Origin: Lithospermum erythrorhizon
Taxonomy: Eukaryota > Streptophyta > Magnoliopsida > Boraginales > Boraginaceae
DNA length: 64,000 bases
Reading direction: 5' to 3'
NCBI GenBank assembly: GCA_019722365.1
Contig: JADFUC010000391.1
Coordinates: forward strand, 682,001 to 746,000
A program made the position numbers and the translations under genes. The notes under the pieces are model-generated. The model was not told where the DNA came from and did no database searches. It saw only the letters and a program-made list of their open reading frames with translations. Within the stretch, counting starts at the first letter, position 1. The number at the start of each line of letters is the position of its first letter. Shown here one piece after another: positions 25,582 to 38,639 of the stretch.

Positions 25582-28500
25582 TCAGAAAGATGCCCATGCT
25601 TGGTTGTTGCTTGATGGCTTGACAGGAAAGGATAAGGTGGGAACCGAAGTCGAATTTTCAAACAAACCAAGATCATCTAAAAGCCTTTCGAATAAGACTC
25701 CAGCCACATATGAAACACCAGAGACCATAAATCCTAAAATCAGGTAGCGGAGGACAGTTCCAACGTACGTCTTGGGTGGTGTCTGAACATATGCTTTTGC
25801 TATTGCTAGTACAAGGATGCACAGGAACGAAGCTGCTGTAACTACTGCAAGCTTGAGTTCCCTGTCATCCCTTATGCGGAAGGAGAAGCCGAAGATGATG
25901 GGAGGAACCAACCCGAAGATCAGATAGGATAAAACAGCCACAAAAGCATGCAGTGCAAAATTCTTCCTCTTGCCTAGTAGTTCTCGATACTTATCGTTCC
26001 TTTTGGAAGCTTGAATTATTGTATCATCAGCTTGATCATTGTTCATCTCGGACACTTGATTTATTGCATCATCAGCTTGATCATTCTTCAATTGGTACAG
26101 CTGTAAGATCACATGTGACGTTAATGCAACATCATGGAAGAATTTATCAAGAAGAGAATGGTAAGTGCAAGAATTAGGTTGCTTTATCAATGCAAAAGCA
26201 TGGTTAACAATATTTAAGATCCCATTATAAAGCTTACAAAAACCATCATGATTAGTAACAAGTACTCACATTATGACAAGTACTCAGATTATGACAAATA
26301 ATGAAGATTCCCCCAATCAGATTAGCCAGCCCCAACGCGAGAATTTGCAATGCAGTCACATGGGAAGTATAAGTTCCTAAAGAAATTAAGTAATACTGTA
26401 AACATACAGAATGCAGAATAAAGAGACTCTGTTGCTAAGACCGTTTGTATACCAAATTCTTCCATATACTTCAGAAAATCCATTTATGGTATAGCATTGA
26501 AAGGATAATAGAAAAAAGTTATAAAGAAAAGTTCATAAACGAATATTTAAAATGTTGAGCTTAGCTAGGTAGCAGAAATACGGAAAACTTACATGTTGCA
26601 GCACCACCACCAGCTGCAGATGAAACGACACTCAGACTTGTAATAGATTCGACTAAACCGCCATACACAATACTTTTAATTATCTCAATTCCATAACTTT
26701 CCCCTCCTTCCGAACCCCTTCTTTCAACTATGCTGACTTGACCACTTGTCTGTGAAGCCACTTGCTGAGTCGAAACACTTGACTCTTCTGTAATTTGGGA
26801 AGTCGTCGTTGTCCCTGCTCCTACAGTTACAATTGTTTCTTTATCTGCAAGAGTAGTTAATAATTATCAGATGAAATAAGTGATCCTAGGAGAAGACAGC
26901 ATTTCATATGGTTAATATTCTGATGAAGAATGTGTTGGGCTTCAGGAGGATGACATAAGGGAAGAATGCTTTCTAGTATGCTGTTACTAGAAAGGAAATG
27001 AAACATACTGATAAAGAAAGTCGAAACATTCGCTAATTAACCAGTTGACCATGCACATGATAACATAAGCATTTGCCATCGAGTAAAATGTTATAATTGC
27101 ATCACTGGCTGCTCCTGGTGTATAAATTCTCTAAGAAATTTAGCAAGGTTCAAAACTCTCAACTCAAGGAAGTAACTCATTTATCTAGAATTTTAACAAC
27201 AGTATCTAGGACAAAATTCTCCAGTTGCGAAAGTAATTAACATTTACTGGTAATAATTAGAAATAGATAATCGCAATCCTTACATGAAGTAGTTTGTGAA
27301 ACTACCTCCCATTTAGCTTGCAAGTTGTCCTCACTTTGGATGTCAATGTCAGTTTTGTTGATTGAGATTTGGTTTCTGTTTGTCGAGATGCTACCTGACA
27401 ATGACATACACGCATATACTCAGAGGCAGAGCAGAGATTCATATGTGAATAATGGATACTTCGTATCATATATCAAAGTATACACTCATATACTTTAACA
27501 ATGATTTTATGCCTCACAACAAAAAAATGAAATGAAGCTAACCAGGCAAGAGCAAGCTTTACGACGAATAACAGATCAATAGAATCACATACCTTCATCA
27601 GTGTCTCTGACATCAATAATATCAGCATCAAGCAAGGTCTCAGTAGGTTGCTCATATTCACGAGGAATATCAACAGCAATATGAGCTTTATTATTAGTAA
27701 CAAAATTGTTTCTCAGGGCTTCGCCATCTGCAGAATACAATTTGACATTAAGACCATTAACAGTAAGTATATTTTTCATGAATATATCTCCACATTCCAA
27801 AAATATAATAAAGCTAATTTTGTAAGTCTACAGGGTGACCTTGAAAATTCGTCAACGTAACTAGGCAGTGTCCCTACAAAGTACTCTACTCAGACGAATG
27901 GTTCATTTTGAAATCCAAACCTGGAGATTTATTAGATTCCATGTCATACTTCAGATCAGCTGGAGATCTACCAAGAAGCTCAGGTCCTCCATTAGAAGAT
28001 ATTAGAAGCTTTAGTCCATCTAAATGAGTTTCTAAAACACCTGTTGCTGCACCTTCTCCATTGCTAGGAGTGACGGTAGCATTTATTGATACAGATTCAT
28101 CAAATTTCTGATAGGGCAAAGTTCCTTTCCCATTATCTACTCCAAGTTCATAATTCACAACATAGTCTGCATTTATAATAAGTTGAGAATAGTAAACAAA
28201 TTCAATTTCTGTGAAGGCATTCAGTTATTAAGTTGTCTAAGCCATGGATGTTTACATTTTAAAAGCGCTGATATATCATAGAGATTAGAGGTTAGCATGA
28301 TGAAACAGAAAATTGCTCTAGAAAATGTAGGATTTAAGTACAGGGACGCCATTAATCATACAAGCATTTATTGAAAACATAGAGTATATAATGCAAAGAT
28401 AAATGTAAAAAAATGTTCCATGAAACTGTTCCGAATTTCCAGAAAGGTAACATTTGGAATAGCAGTAAACACTTGTCAAATTAACATTGAATTCTTATTT

Positions 28501-31500
28501 GATCTTCTATCCAAAGGTTGACTGTGTTGCGAGTCATTGAACATAATAAGGGCAAGGAAGTACAGGTAGCAGAGAGTAACCCAGGTAAAATATAACACTT
28601 CACTGAAACAAGAGACTTCCAATCGTTATATGGCTCGCTATTTTGAAGTTGAAATGTTAAATTTAAGTGACATTTATTACTACCGAAGTCATATGTAGAA
28701 ACCATACCTTGGGATTTATAAGAGACATTGGTTTCCATATTTCTTAGTAGTGCAGATTCTTGAGGTTCAGTGGCCACACTTCCTTGAAGTTCGTCAGTAA
28801 TGAGAGAAGAAGAGGCGGCTCGATCGGTTAATGAGGATACTCTGTTCCCATTATCTATAACCAAAGGTGCATGTGCTCCTTTGTTGTTGCTCTCTTTGCT
28901 TTCCTTATCCAAAGTTCCTGCATAAGGAAACGACTTATTGCAATCATTTAGGGTAGTAATGATAATCCTATCAAGAAACTTCAATTTCATCTCTTGGATC
29001 ACATGTTTGGTCTAATTTTAACAACTGAAAGTAGTAAAGCTATCAGCACTCATTGTACTTGCCCTTCCTTTCTAGATACTGCATAGTGTACAAACATTGT
29101 TTTCCTCTTACAATCGAGGCTAAACATTTAAGAGCAAACAATTTATTCCATTATATCCAAGAGCCATAAAACATAAATTTTCTGAATCCATAGGACATGG
29201 AAACTAGTCAGTAGATAAGATAATATTCGGCATTTGTTAGGTACCAATTTAATGCTTGAAGGGAAAACCAATTTAATACACAATGTACAAACACATGATG
29301 TTTTCTGTTTGGTGGAAGTGTGGAACACATGGTACCTTGTTCCTGAGGTGTTCTCCCTTTATTTAGTGCAAAAATGGAGGAAAACCAATTTTTGCTTGGT
29401 TGTGATATCTGATCCTTTTCAGAGGTAGATTTCTCGCTCGTCCTCCCAAATAACTTAAATCCATTTCCTGCTAATAGATACGAAGTATTTACTGTCAAAT
29501 GACAACACTGCACCTTATAAAGAACAAAACACTTAACAAGTATAAGAGTATATCCAAGACGAATTAGATTAGACTAAAGAAACTGAGAAATGTGCTAAAG
29601 CTGACAGATTTTCAAATAATGTTTAACGTTATCTGTACCAGTAGGCATGAAAAAGCTGAAGCATGCTAAGCATCTGAATATCTCTGGGTCTCTATCACGA
29701 TCATAGGTTTCTTCTGGAGTAATCGTAGTACTGTTACGGGCATTCGAGGAAACAGGGCCTTCATTGTTGATTGGCTCCAAAGAACCTGTACCTGCTTCAG
29801 TCTGGATCTCAGCTTCTGGTTTGTTACGAATAAAATCTTCACTGAGAGGTCGAGTTCCGCGTTTTCTTTTACGAAGAATAACCCTCCGCGTAATGCAGGA
29901 ATTGCAATTAGGACAATATAAGTCGTGTGTTTTTTGCTTCTGAAGCACTTTCTCAAGATCTATCTCTTCGACATCCAAGGCACTTTCATCAATCAAGTCA
30001 GTATCGGCATTTTCTGTTTCCTTTAAAGTTGAAGTATCTTTACTTGTGGTATTTATATTATCTATGACACCAGATGATTGAAGGCTTGAAGAAGAAAAAC
30101 TATCATCTTTGGTATGTTCCTCGTGCTGATAGTCAGTCACTGAATTATGAAAACTATCATCTTTGGTATGTTCCTCATGCTGATAGTTAATCACTGAATT
30201 AGGACTCGTATCAAAAGTGCCATTCTGGGATCCAATATCCGAGCTTTCAATTGTAGCACCTTCTTTGGTAGATTCTTCTCCAGAGAACGCTGAAACGAAA
30301 TCTCCTCCTGTAGTTACATGACACAGTTATATTATCTAATCTATACATTTTAAAATAAGAATACAAACATAACAGGCAAACATATCCGTAGCATGACTAA
30401 AAATCAGTTTGTATTTCAAAAGTTCATGAAAAATATTAGTCAGATTTGAGGATACCAGACTCAAGAAAAGAAAATCTATAAGGTCGAACCTTCATACGCA
30501 CCAAGCAAGACAAGAAAATTGTAGAGAGGAACCTGAGGTTGTATAGCACTATACCTAAGGAAAAACAGCTAGTGGTCTTGGCATTTTACACAACAGATTA
30601 CTTCCAGAAACTAAGAAGACGTCTAGAGTAATTGACATCAGCTAAGAAGTTTTCCCTAATAAACCTCATCTAGGCTACTAATTTTCTTTCTCATACTTTC
30701 TGATATATGAGTGCAACTACAGATAGAGAGGTGCAACCACCTTATCTTCTCTAAAACCAAGATGCCTACTGACCTTTAATATCAAAATTGAAACACTGAT
30801 CTGGCTGATTAAACGTTTTTCCATTCATCACAGTATTCAAATGCTCTTTAGCATTATCAATGAGATCAATACAAAGACTTCCGGGTTGGTAAGTCCAACA
30901 GCAGAAACGACACTTCCATACTCCTTCAGTGAAAAAGAAAGGAAAAAGTTACCAATCGTTCATGAACCCCTTATGTCCAATCGTTGAGAATTAATTCTTT
31001 TATTACACTAGTGGTCTAAAGACAGCAATTGTCCCTAATTAGAAGGAAATGGAAGATGAGCTTCAACTTCCAGTTTCAGTACAAGAAATCTTTTGAGTGA
31101 ATATGTATGGTAGCAACAGCTCTGAGACTAAACTCTTGCATCATTTACTCATAACTTCAGCAGTAATTTTTAAGGACTATAAGCAGCAGCACTTTGAAGG
31201 AAAATAAGATCTAACTTAGAAACATTTCACATAACAAAACTACAGCAACAATATTACAACTTTCCAAACTCAACTAGTATTGCATCTTTGCAAAATACAA
31301 TGTTTGATTCGATCAATCGCAGAAGAACCAAATAAGATCTAACTAAGCAAAAGATGGCTGAACTCAAGCAAGCAAAGATTATTCAGCAGTAAAAATCTAC
31401 TGACAACAAATACAAAACCAATCTACACAAAGTTTAGAGAGTTAATTTACCTGAAAAAATTATTTCAAGATCCCATTAAAATGCAGCAAATTGGCATTTG

Positions 31501-32573
31501 CAATTTTCTTACAACTAAAACTTTTTGAAAGGGGAGAAATTAGGTGAATAAGTTGAGAAAAAGGGTCCCTTTTCAAATTAAATATTTATTCAGGTAGGGT
31601 TATAACAGGGTCCATGAAAATTCTAACTGAGCTATATTCTATATGATGTTCCAAACCCAATTATTTCAAACAACTTTAAACCCAATCAAATGAAGCCAAA
31701 CACAGAAGTCAGCAAACAGTAGCTATCAGCAAAATCTTGACCAAAAATGAAGAGAACATATAAAAAACTGAACTTTATTGGGGGGAAAAGGCTCATTTTT
31801 AGTGTCACCTTCAATTTTATCATGGCGGGATCAGAATTTTTGGATAACTTAATACTCCGTAACATACAAATACGGAAAAATATAAAAATTTAAGTACGAC
31901 GAACAAATAAAAAGGCTCATTTTTATTGTTTATCATTGTAAACAATATTATTCTCTGTTTATCCTTAAAATCTTAACTTTAAAAATAAAAAGAAACCAAC
32001 TAAAAAATTTATTGAAAAAAAAGAGCTCATTTTTATCATAGTAAACACTGTTATTCTCTGTTTTATCACAAAAATCTTAAAAATAAAATAAACCAACTAC
32101 AACACACAACTTTCTTTAAAAAAAAAGTGCTAATTTTTATTATTACCTTCATCTTTATCATAGTAAATACTTTTACTCTCTTTTTCTTGGTGCCCACCAA
32201 TTTTTTCTGCTTCAAAAACTACCGCAACACCATTTTCAGACTCATTTGTTGTTGAATTCCCATTTTGACCTTGGTCAACAACAATTCGAAGAGACCCATT
32301 TTCCCCATTTGCAGCCTCATTTGTTGTTGAATTCCCATTAAGAAAGTGTACACTAACATCCCCTCGAAGTCCCTGCTCTCCTTCATGAATATTGTTTTCA
32401 TTGCTTGAAGCTTCATCAATACCATTTGTTGAATTCATGTTAATATTATTGTTTTGAAGCTTAGATTTTCTGATGAGTTTCAATGCAGAGTCTTCAATTT
32501 CATCTTCTTGTTCATCTACTACTAGGAAGCTTATTTGCTCTTCTTTATCCATTGAAGATGTTTGTTCACTCAT
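25582..32573 (-). CDS. Membrane protein of ER body-like protein (VIT-like C-terminal domain); one defective exon junction
   Basis: Eleven minus-strand exons: 32573-32147, 30923-30774, 30307-29639, 29467-29336, 28917-28708, 28166-27921, 27727-27593, 27394-27284, 26844-26593, about 26349-26270, and 26100-25582. The first nine join in phase. The N-terminal ~140 residues are Asn/Glu-rich; Cys motifs follow (CRFCCWTYQ in exon 2; CPNCNSCITRR with a basic RKRKR and FRCLACFSFFMP in exon 3). After a long variable region comes the membrane domain: IKSIVYGGLVESITSLSVVSSAAGG, ILALGLANLIGG, FVAVLSYLIFGLVPPIIFGFSFR and later hydrophobic segments. This matches the plant MEB family, ER-body membrane proteins related to VIT/CCC1 iron and manganese transporters. 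At the exon 9/10 junction no normal acceptor keeps the frame (see findings), so the product is either about 976 residues by unusual splicing or truncated near residue 777. Confidence 0.82.
31788..32175 (-). repeat. Tandem repeats in intron 1 derived from the ER-body gene's exon-1 end
   Basis: On the plus strand, blocks starting GGCTCATTTTTA or GAGCTCATTTTTA and containing ATCATAGTAAACACTGTTATT recur at about 31790, 31912 and 32034. They resemble the true exon-1 boundary at 32125-32175 (TGCTAATTTTTATTATTACC, TTCATCTTTATCATAGTAAA). The copy at about 31790-31825 even keeps an ACCTTCA donor equivalent. Unit length is about 120 bp. Confidence 0.72.
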
Positions 32574-32789
32574 TGTCTCTCCTCTTTATCTCTCTCTAGC
32601 TTTGTCTTGTGAGTGAGAAATGCTGAAGTTTAGGGCATGCTTTTTATCTAAGAAGTTGGTATATATATTGCTCCACTTCAACTAAAAACATTACAAAAAC
32701 GAGTTGTTTCATAGTTAGATGTGGGTCATTTTAATTGGCCGTTTTTTTTTAAATATGGAGCTTTGATTATAGATTAATTTTTAATCCTT

Positions 32790-33030
32790 TCACTTTTTTA
32801 ATTGTCGTTTTAGCCAAATAAATTTATTTTTATTTATTAGGTTGTAGCATAATAAATCTTTCATTAACGTTTTCACATTCAAATATCTTTCACCCAATTT
32901 TATCTTTAAATTAATGTCAGCCAAATGTTTCGATTGGTTAATAGTTCTATATTTTAATTTTTAGTATTTTTATTTTCATTAATTCATGTGCAAATGGCTA
33001 AAACGACGACTAAAAAAACGGAGGGAGTAA
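32790..33030. mobile_element. Decayed Stowaway-like MITE
   Basis: The left segment TTGTCGTTTTAGCCAAATAA and the right segment TTGCAAATGGCTAAAACGACGA-like are inverted relative to each other, and the right end reaches ACGGAGGGAGTA. The left CTCCCT end has eroded. It lies about 220 bp upstream of the ER-body-like gene's start codon. Confidence 0.6.
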
Positions 33031-35489
33031 TATATTATGAAAAATTATAAGAAAAGTATATTATGAAAATATTTTAAAGACAAATCAAATTGTTTCAAAT
33101 CAAATTTATATTTTTAAATAAAGAGGCAAAAAGTACTCCCCTCCGTTTTTAACGTTTTGTATATCAGTGGAAGCTTTTGTTATAAATTCTTTGCTTAAAG
33201 CTATATATTCGAAAATAAAAATAAAAATTTATAAAACTATTTTCAAAAATGAATCTAATGATATAAATTTTATATTTATTAAAATAATGATTAATTAGTA
33301 ATTAATGGTAATTTGCGTTGATATTAAGCGTCAAATAAAAAAAATGGAGACTATTAATAAATAATCACATGTAATATGAAAAATAAAAATATCGACTAAA
33401 ATGAATTTTAGAAAAAAGTTATGATTGTGAATTTATTATGATAACGTTGAGGAAGTTGGATGAAATCATCAAGAATTAAGACACACGGCAATGGTGGGTG
33501 AAAAATATTATTTGACTTTTTTATTGTTGAAACAAATGGGATATATAGAATTGAGCATGGCTGCTAAAGCACACCAAAAGTCCAAAACAGTGTTCAAATA
33601 TGAGTGAAATTACTATTTTAGCGTATTTATTTGTAAGTGTAGTGTTTTGAGAAAGTTTTATTTAAACATAAAATAGTTATTTCATAATCTTTTTAATTGT
33701 TTTTGTGTGATTTTAGAGGGATTCGAAATTGAGTGGGAAAGTTGTTGATGCAAAATTTTAAAAAATTAACTTTAGTTCTAATAATTGTTCAATTTGTTTT
33801 GAACTGGACATTAATATCTTAATTAATTAATATAACTTTAATTTGAATAGATATGATCTTTTCGATAATAAAATAAATTAAAATATTACTCCAATATCTA
33901 TATTTTATTACGTATCTTAGAAAATACGGTACATGCAAGACGTATAAAACATGAAGTTTAACATTTAATAATTCAACTATTATGAAAAGATTGGACATAA
34001 TTAGTATTATAATTATAACGTTTAAGGTTGTAATTGGATGGCAAAGTTATTGGTGTAGATATGATAAAGAATCGTATCATAATATAATACTAATGGTAAT
34101 GGCCCCAATTCAAGTTGTAGCCATTAATATCTTAAGTTTTGCAGTTCACATGCTGCTGAACTAAATCTCATAGGCCAGGTTTTTAAATCTGTATCGTTAT
34201 TAATGTGAGGGAGCTACACATAATTGCAGAATCTATTGCTCCCTCACGTCAATTTAATTGAATTTTAGCATGCTCGAGATAAATATTTTGTCTTGATTCT
34301 TTCTTTAATTATATTATTAAAAAATTAATATTCTTAAAATATTTTTAAAAAAGTAAAACCAATTATATAAATTTTATATTTTTTTGAATAATAGACAAAT
34401 TGAATTGATAATTAAATTGATTTAACTGAAAACAGTCAAGTGGATTGGAAAGTATTTTCAAATAAAAAATACAAAGGATAAAAATTTTGATCATTAAATA
34501 ATTTCTAATAATTTGAAATTGAGAAATAACTAGGACGGTAGGATTTTTTGTAAAGGGCCTCTGGATGGAAATTCATAACGACAACAAGTGATAAATCTTT
34601 GATATATTTTTCTTCAAACGTTCAAGATCTTAAATAATATTTAACTTTAATTTAAAGTTAAAATTAAATCATTTAAAGTTAAAATAGAATGATTGATGCA
34701 AACGAGAATGATTGATGCAACAATCAAAGAGAAAACGAAGTTGTTTATTGTGGTTTATGTACCACCATATATTGGAATTTTCCGTCTTTATAATCTATAA
34801 TTTCTATAGTTAAAAAAGTTTAAAATACTATTACTAGTAGTGAGCCAATAGTACTTGAGAAAACAAAAATAAGGCAGGCATTGGCTCATATTATTTGTTC
34901 AAGTGATTGTACTCCGGAGCTTATTTCATAGATATTGTAGTTGTGAATTTCTGATTTGTGAAATGTTGAGGAGATGCATAAGTGTTAAAGTTGGATGAAA
35001 TAAAACAACCCAATAGTCATATTAATTGAGGTCGTTTAATTTTCTGGTGTTAGTTCAGACATTTGCTTTCATCAATTTGTTCACACTGTTTTCAATTTGT
35101 TCACACATTGCTTCAAATTTCCAACACTAATCAATTCTCAACAATAATTTGCAGGTAGCTATCACATTAATATCAGTCAGATCGATCATGAAACTTTCAG
35201 ATATAATAAAAAATTGTGTTCAACTTGAATTGATTTTCCCATACTATATTATGGATTACAATGTCAAGGAAATATATAGAATATGTCACATTCAATGATT
35301 TCACGTGGGTTGTTTCATTGTTTCATTAATTAAGTATGTCAACTTAATTAAGTATGTCAACTTGTATGTCAACTATGTAGCAGTCCAAAGATAAGTTTGC
35401 TTATTTACATCATAATCGACAGCTACCCTTCGTGCAAAAACAATAATATGTGAACCTTTCCCATGTTTCAGAAGAAAACAATTTCAGTT
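33031..35489. other. AT-rich intergenic DNA
   Basis: No protein, RNA or well-formed repeat was recognised. A fragment near 33134-33160 begins CTCCCCTCCGTTTTTAACGT and is probably another MITE end. A small duplicated phrase GTATGTCAACTTAATTAA lies near 35334-35370. Confidence 0.5.
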
Positions 35490-37440
35490 GAAAAGACAAA
35501 GGTAGACATCGAAAATTTATCAAAGTAATAATTAAATTGATTAAGATGAATTAATCAAATTAATTAAGAGTCGAGTCATTAAAAAATGTCATGTGATTGA
35601 TTAGGGTTACCGATTAAAAATACAATTAAAACCACCGATCGAGCAAGAGTTCCCGGAAATTAAGCCACGGAATTAATTGAAGTACAAAAATAAGGGTTTC
35701 TACGATGAGTAAACCTAAATTTGAACTTCGAATAGGGTTCTAGAGAAACTTGACTTCGCATTAAATGTCGATTAAAATTGAGGCTTGAAAGGCCTAATTT
35801 TATTGATTAAATCGGCCATATGGAGCGTTCCAGCCACGTGGCTCAAAATGAAGAATCTAAAAATCACGGGGTTTAAAATGACGACTCCATAAATTATGTC
35901 GTTCAGAATCAGGACTACAAAATTTGTGTGGTTCGAAATCAAAACCCCAGAAGTTATGTGGCTCAAAATCAAGGCTCCAAAGGTCAGAATTGATATGAAA
36001 ACTCTTGTGCAGAAAAAGAGCGCGAACCTTCTTCCCGGCTGAAAATATCGCCTATAATGTTTTACGTGGAGGGAAAAGTCGCCCATAAATTATCATTGTC
36101 ATGCTGCTTCGAAGTCGGCGGTGGTCGTGATCGTAGGAAATCAAACCGGCCAATTAGAAGCAAACATTTGAGTCATAAACCTATAAATACCCCCCATCTT
36201 TCATTTGACCAAAAGTTTCATCACAAATCAATCAACTTTTAATCATATCCACCACCCAAAAAACACACAAAACCACGAGAAAATATAGAAAAAAGCTGAT
36301 GTTGAGATTTCTCTAAGCCGCCAATAACACAGCGTGGTAATTTGAAAAACACCTCAGTTGCCAAAATAAATTTTGAAATTAAGTATTGCATAAGCAATAA
36401 TTCTTCAAGTTAAACAAAATACGATGAGAATGGAAGCGAAAGTTTCTAAAGAGCGCTTGAATATTCGATCTTAGGCTACGTAGCCGCAATTATTCAAAAC
36501 TTGGATGAACATCGATAAATCTCGAGGTTTGATTCGTGAATCCCATATAGAATAAGCGGCGTTCGGTCCACTATAACCCGAATTAGGCGGAAGCTCTGTT
36601 GCTAAAGCCCTGTTTAGTTGATCGGTATAAATGAGGTTGAAAGTTCGCTTTCATCTTGTCAATCTCTGATAACAATTTCTTAAGGCATTTGTAGTGAAAA
36701 TTTAGAAATGCCTTCACTTCAAAGCTTAAGTAAGTCCCAGTGAGGTCAAATACCATTTAAAATTAAAATGAACCCCAATCTCACTAAGTCATGAGGCCAA
36801 AATCTCTCCTTAAGTCTAAGTGGTAGGAATTTATTTAAGTAAAATTTGGGCGTATTCACAAATCTCATTTCCTACAATGACAAAGAAATTTCTTTGGGCC
36901 GTTGTAGTACAAGTAAACTGTGTGCTTCAACACTTACTTCCTATCACTCCTGACTCGAATCTCGGATGCTTATCTGGAAATCAAAATTAATGCATATTCA
37001 GGCACTAAATCTGCATCAAAGACAAATAGCTTATCCATTGCCAAATCCCACATGACAAAGGTGAAGCAAAATCGAAGTCCGCGGTAGTACTCGAATCAAG
37101 TCCCACAACGCAAGCGCTTGCGGTAAGTCCGTCAAGTCCAAAGTAGACCGGAATCAAGTTCAAGTCCGTACAACTGGCCAGAATCTTGTTGCCAAAGGCT
37201 CCCGGCTTGGGCAATCGAGTCGAGACGGTGCTTAAGTCCGCCGAGGCCGGGCGTATATCCGGCTAGTAGAAGCTTATCCAAATCAAATCCGTCGAAGTCA
37301 AGTTCAAATGGGCTCAAATCAAGTCGACCTCAAGCTCAAATCAAATGAAAGCCGTCAGCTTCATCAGCTTCAAGTCGAAGCAAATTCGAAATCTGCCGTC
37401 GTTAGCAAGCGCTTAGGGTTACATTGTTTGAATGATCGAT
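35490..37440. mobile_element. LTR-retrotransposon-like region, structure not resolved
   Basis: Composition shifts to a more balanced GC content. A promoter-like CTATAAATACC at about 36180-36190 is followed by leader-like DNA and a block (36470-36600) resembling retroelement U5 sequence. Then comes low-complexity DNA rich in TCAAGTC and AAATCAAGTTC phrases (37040-37400). I found no paired LTRs, primer-binding site or gag/pol frame, so this is inference from texture only. Confidence 0.3.
35838..35985. repeat. Five tandem copies of a 30-bp unit
   Basis: Units start at 35838, 35868, 35898, 35928 and 35958 (last copy 28 bp). Consensus is roughly GTGGCTCAAAATCAAGACTC then CAAAAATTAT. Spacing is exactly 30 bp in the first four steps. 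On the minus strand an open frame (36086-35772) reads through and turns the array into five diverged hydrophobic 10-residue repeats of the type xSGVLILSHx. Confidence 0.85.
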
Positions 37441-38470
37441 CCTCTTGATTTGATAAAACACATGCAGAATTTTCCCTTACATTGAGTTTATTTTGTACCC
37501 CCATCATAAATAAAAAAAATTTAGCATTACGATGCATGGGGTATCAGTACCATAAATCGCTATGACAACCGGCGAGATGTTACCACGAGGACTATCGGCT
37601 CTTTTCCGTAGCATAAAGGCTACTACTAGGAAGAGTCCCGTCAAGATAATTCTATCAAATACAGACCCGATCGGAGATGTCCACCAGACCACATTAAAGT
37701 CTGTGGCTAGCGTATTGCGGGGTACGTAGAAATGGGCTCCAGTCATGACGAAGGCGGCCAAGCGGCCTTGAGATGCCGGTGAGGAACCTTACCGACACAT
37801 AGATGAGGAGAGCCGGACGAACGCGGAGAGATCAAGTAACTATGGTTCTACACCCAATACACACAGCCAGGGGATCTGCGATCGAGTTTGGCTCGTTACG
37901 TCTCTGCGAACTTCTAGCACCGGCAATGGTAAGTATTACCTCCTGGAAGAGCGGATTAAGCTACACAGGGATGGTAGAAAGCATGTTGTAAAAGATGCGA
38001 CACCAGATGACTCATCTCGGATGTGGGAAAGATAGGCGTCGGGCAGACAGGCTTGACGACCTTTACTCTAAAGCAAAGTAGAGGCGCCTACAACCTCTAA
38101 AATGGAGATGGGACTGACTCCCGTATCCACTCGTATGCCTCGAGTCGTCACTTAGAATAGCGAGGAACACGGTAGAAACTCTATCATTTCGTAGGATGGG
38201 ATGATTCAGTGATGCAGTGAAGAATTATATATTAGGGGGCAATAAAGGTCATGAAGATCGGGAGTCATGTATACCTATATAAGAGTATATACCTCCATTA
38301 TGGGAAGTGAAAATGCCTAAGGCTGCTCCGGCCACCCAAGTTCCAACATTTCGATGGGCTGAAAACCCCCAAGCAACATCTGACCCACTTTGTTGAAGCG
38401 TGCAACAAAATTTACGCTCATTTGCTAATTTTGTATGGGCGAAGTGTATATATTTCCAACGCACAATTTT
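37441..38470. other. GC-richer block of unknown, possibly organellar, origin
   Basis: From about 37530 to 38200 the base composition is clearly less AT-rich than the flanks and there are no AT runs. The minus frame 37761-37504 encodes an 85-residue hydrophobic peptide (for example NVVWWTSPIGSVFDR, then IILTGLFLVVAFML) that I cannot assign. Sequence such as GAGAGCCGGACGAACGCGG has the look of plant mitochondrial or intron RNA-like DNA. A mitochondrial insertion is one reading, a retroelement internal region another; no diagnostic gene was seen. Confidence 0.3.
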
Positions 38471-38639
38471 TTTGATTTACCCATAGCGACCGCGCCAGAT
38501 AATATGGGTTCAAAAACTTTAATGAGCATAGCGTCATGGGCTCATTTGCTACTCGGCGCATGGAGCATGGGCTGATAATATTTGAACCCAATTACATATC
38601 CTCTTCGTATATACCTGACACACACTTTGTATGTCGATA

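Noticed and set aside
29234..29428. Plus-strand 64-codon frame
   Set aside because: It is the antisense of exon 4 of the ER-body-like gene.
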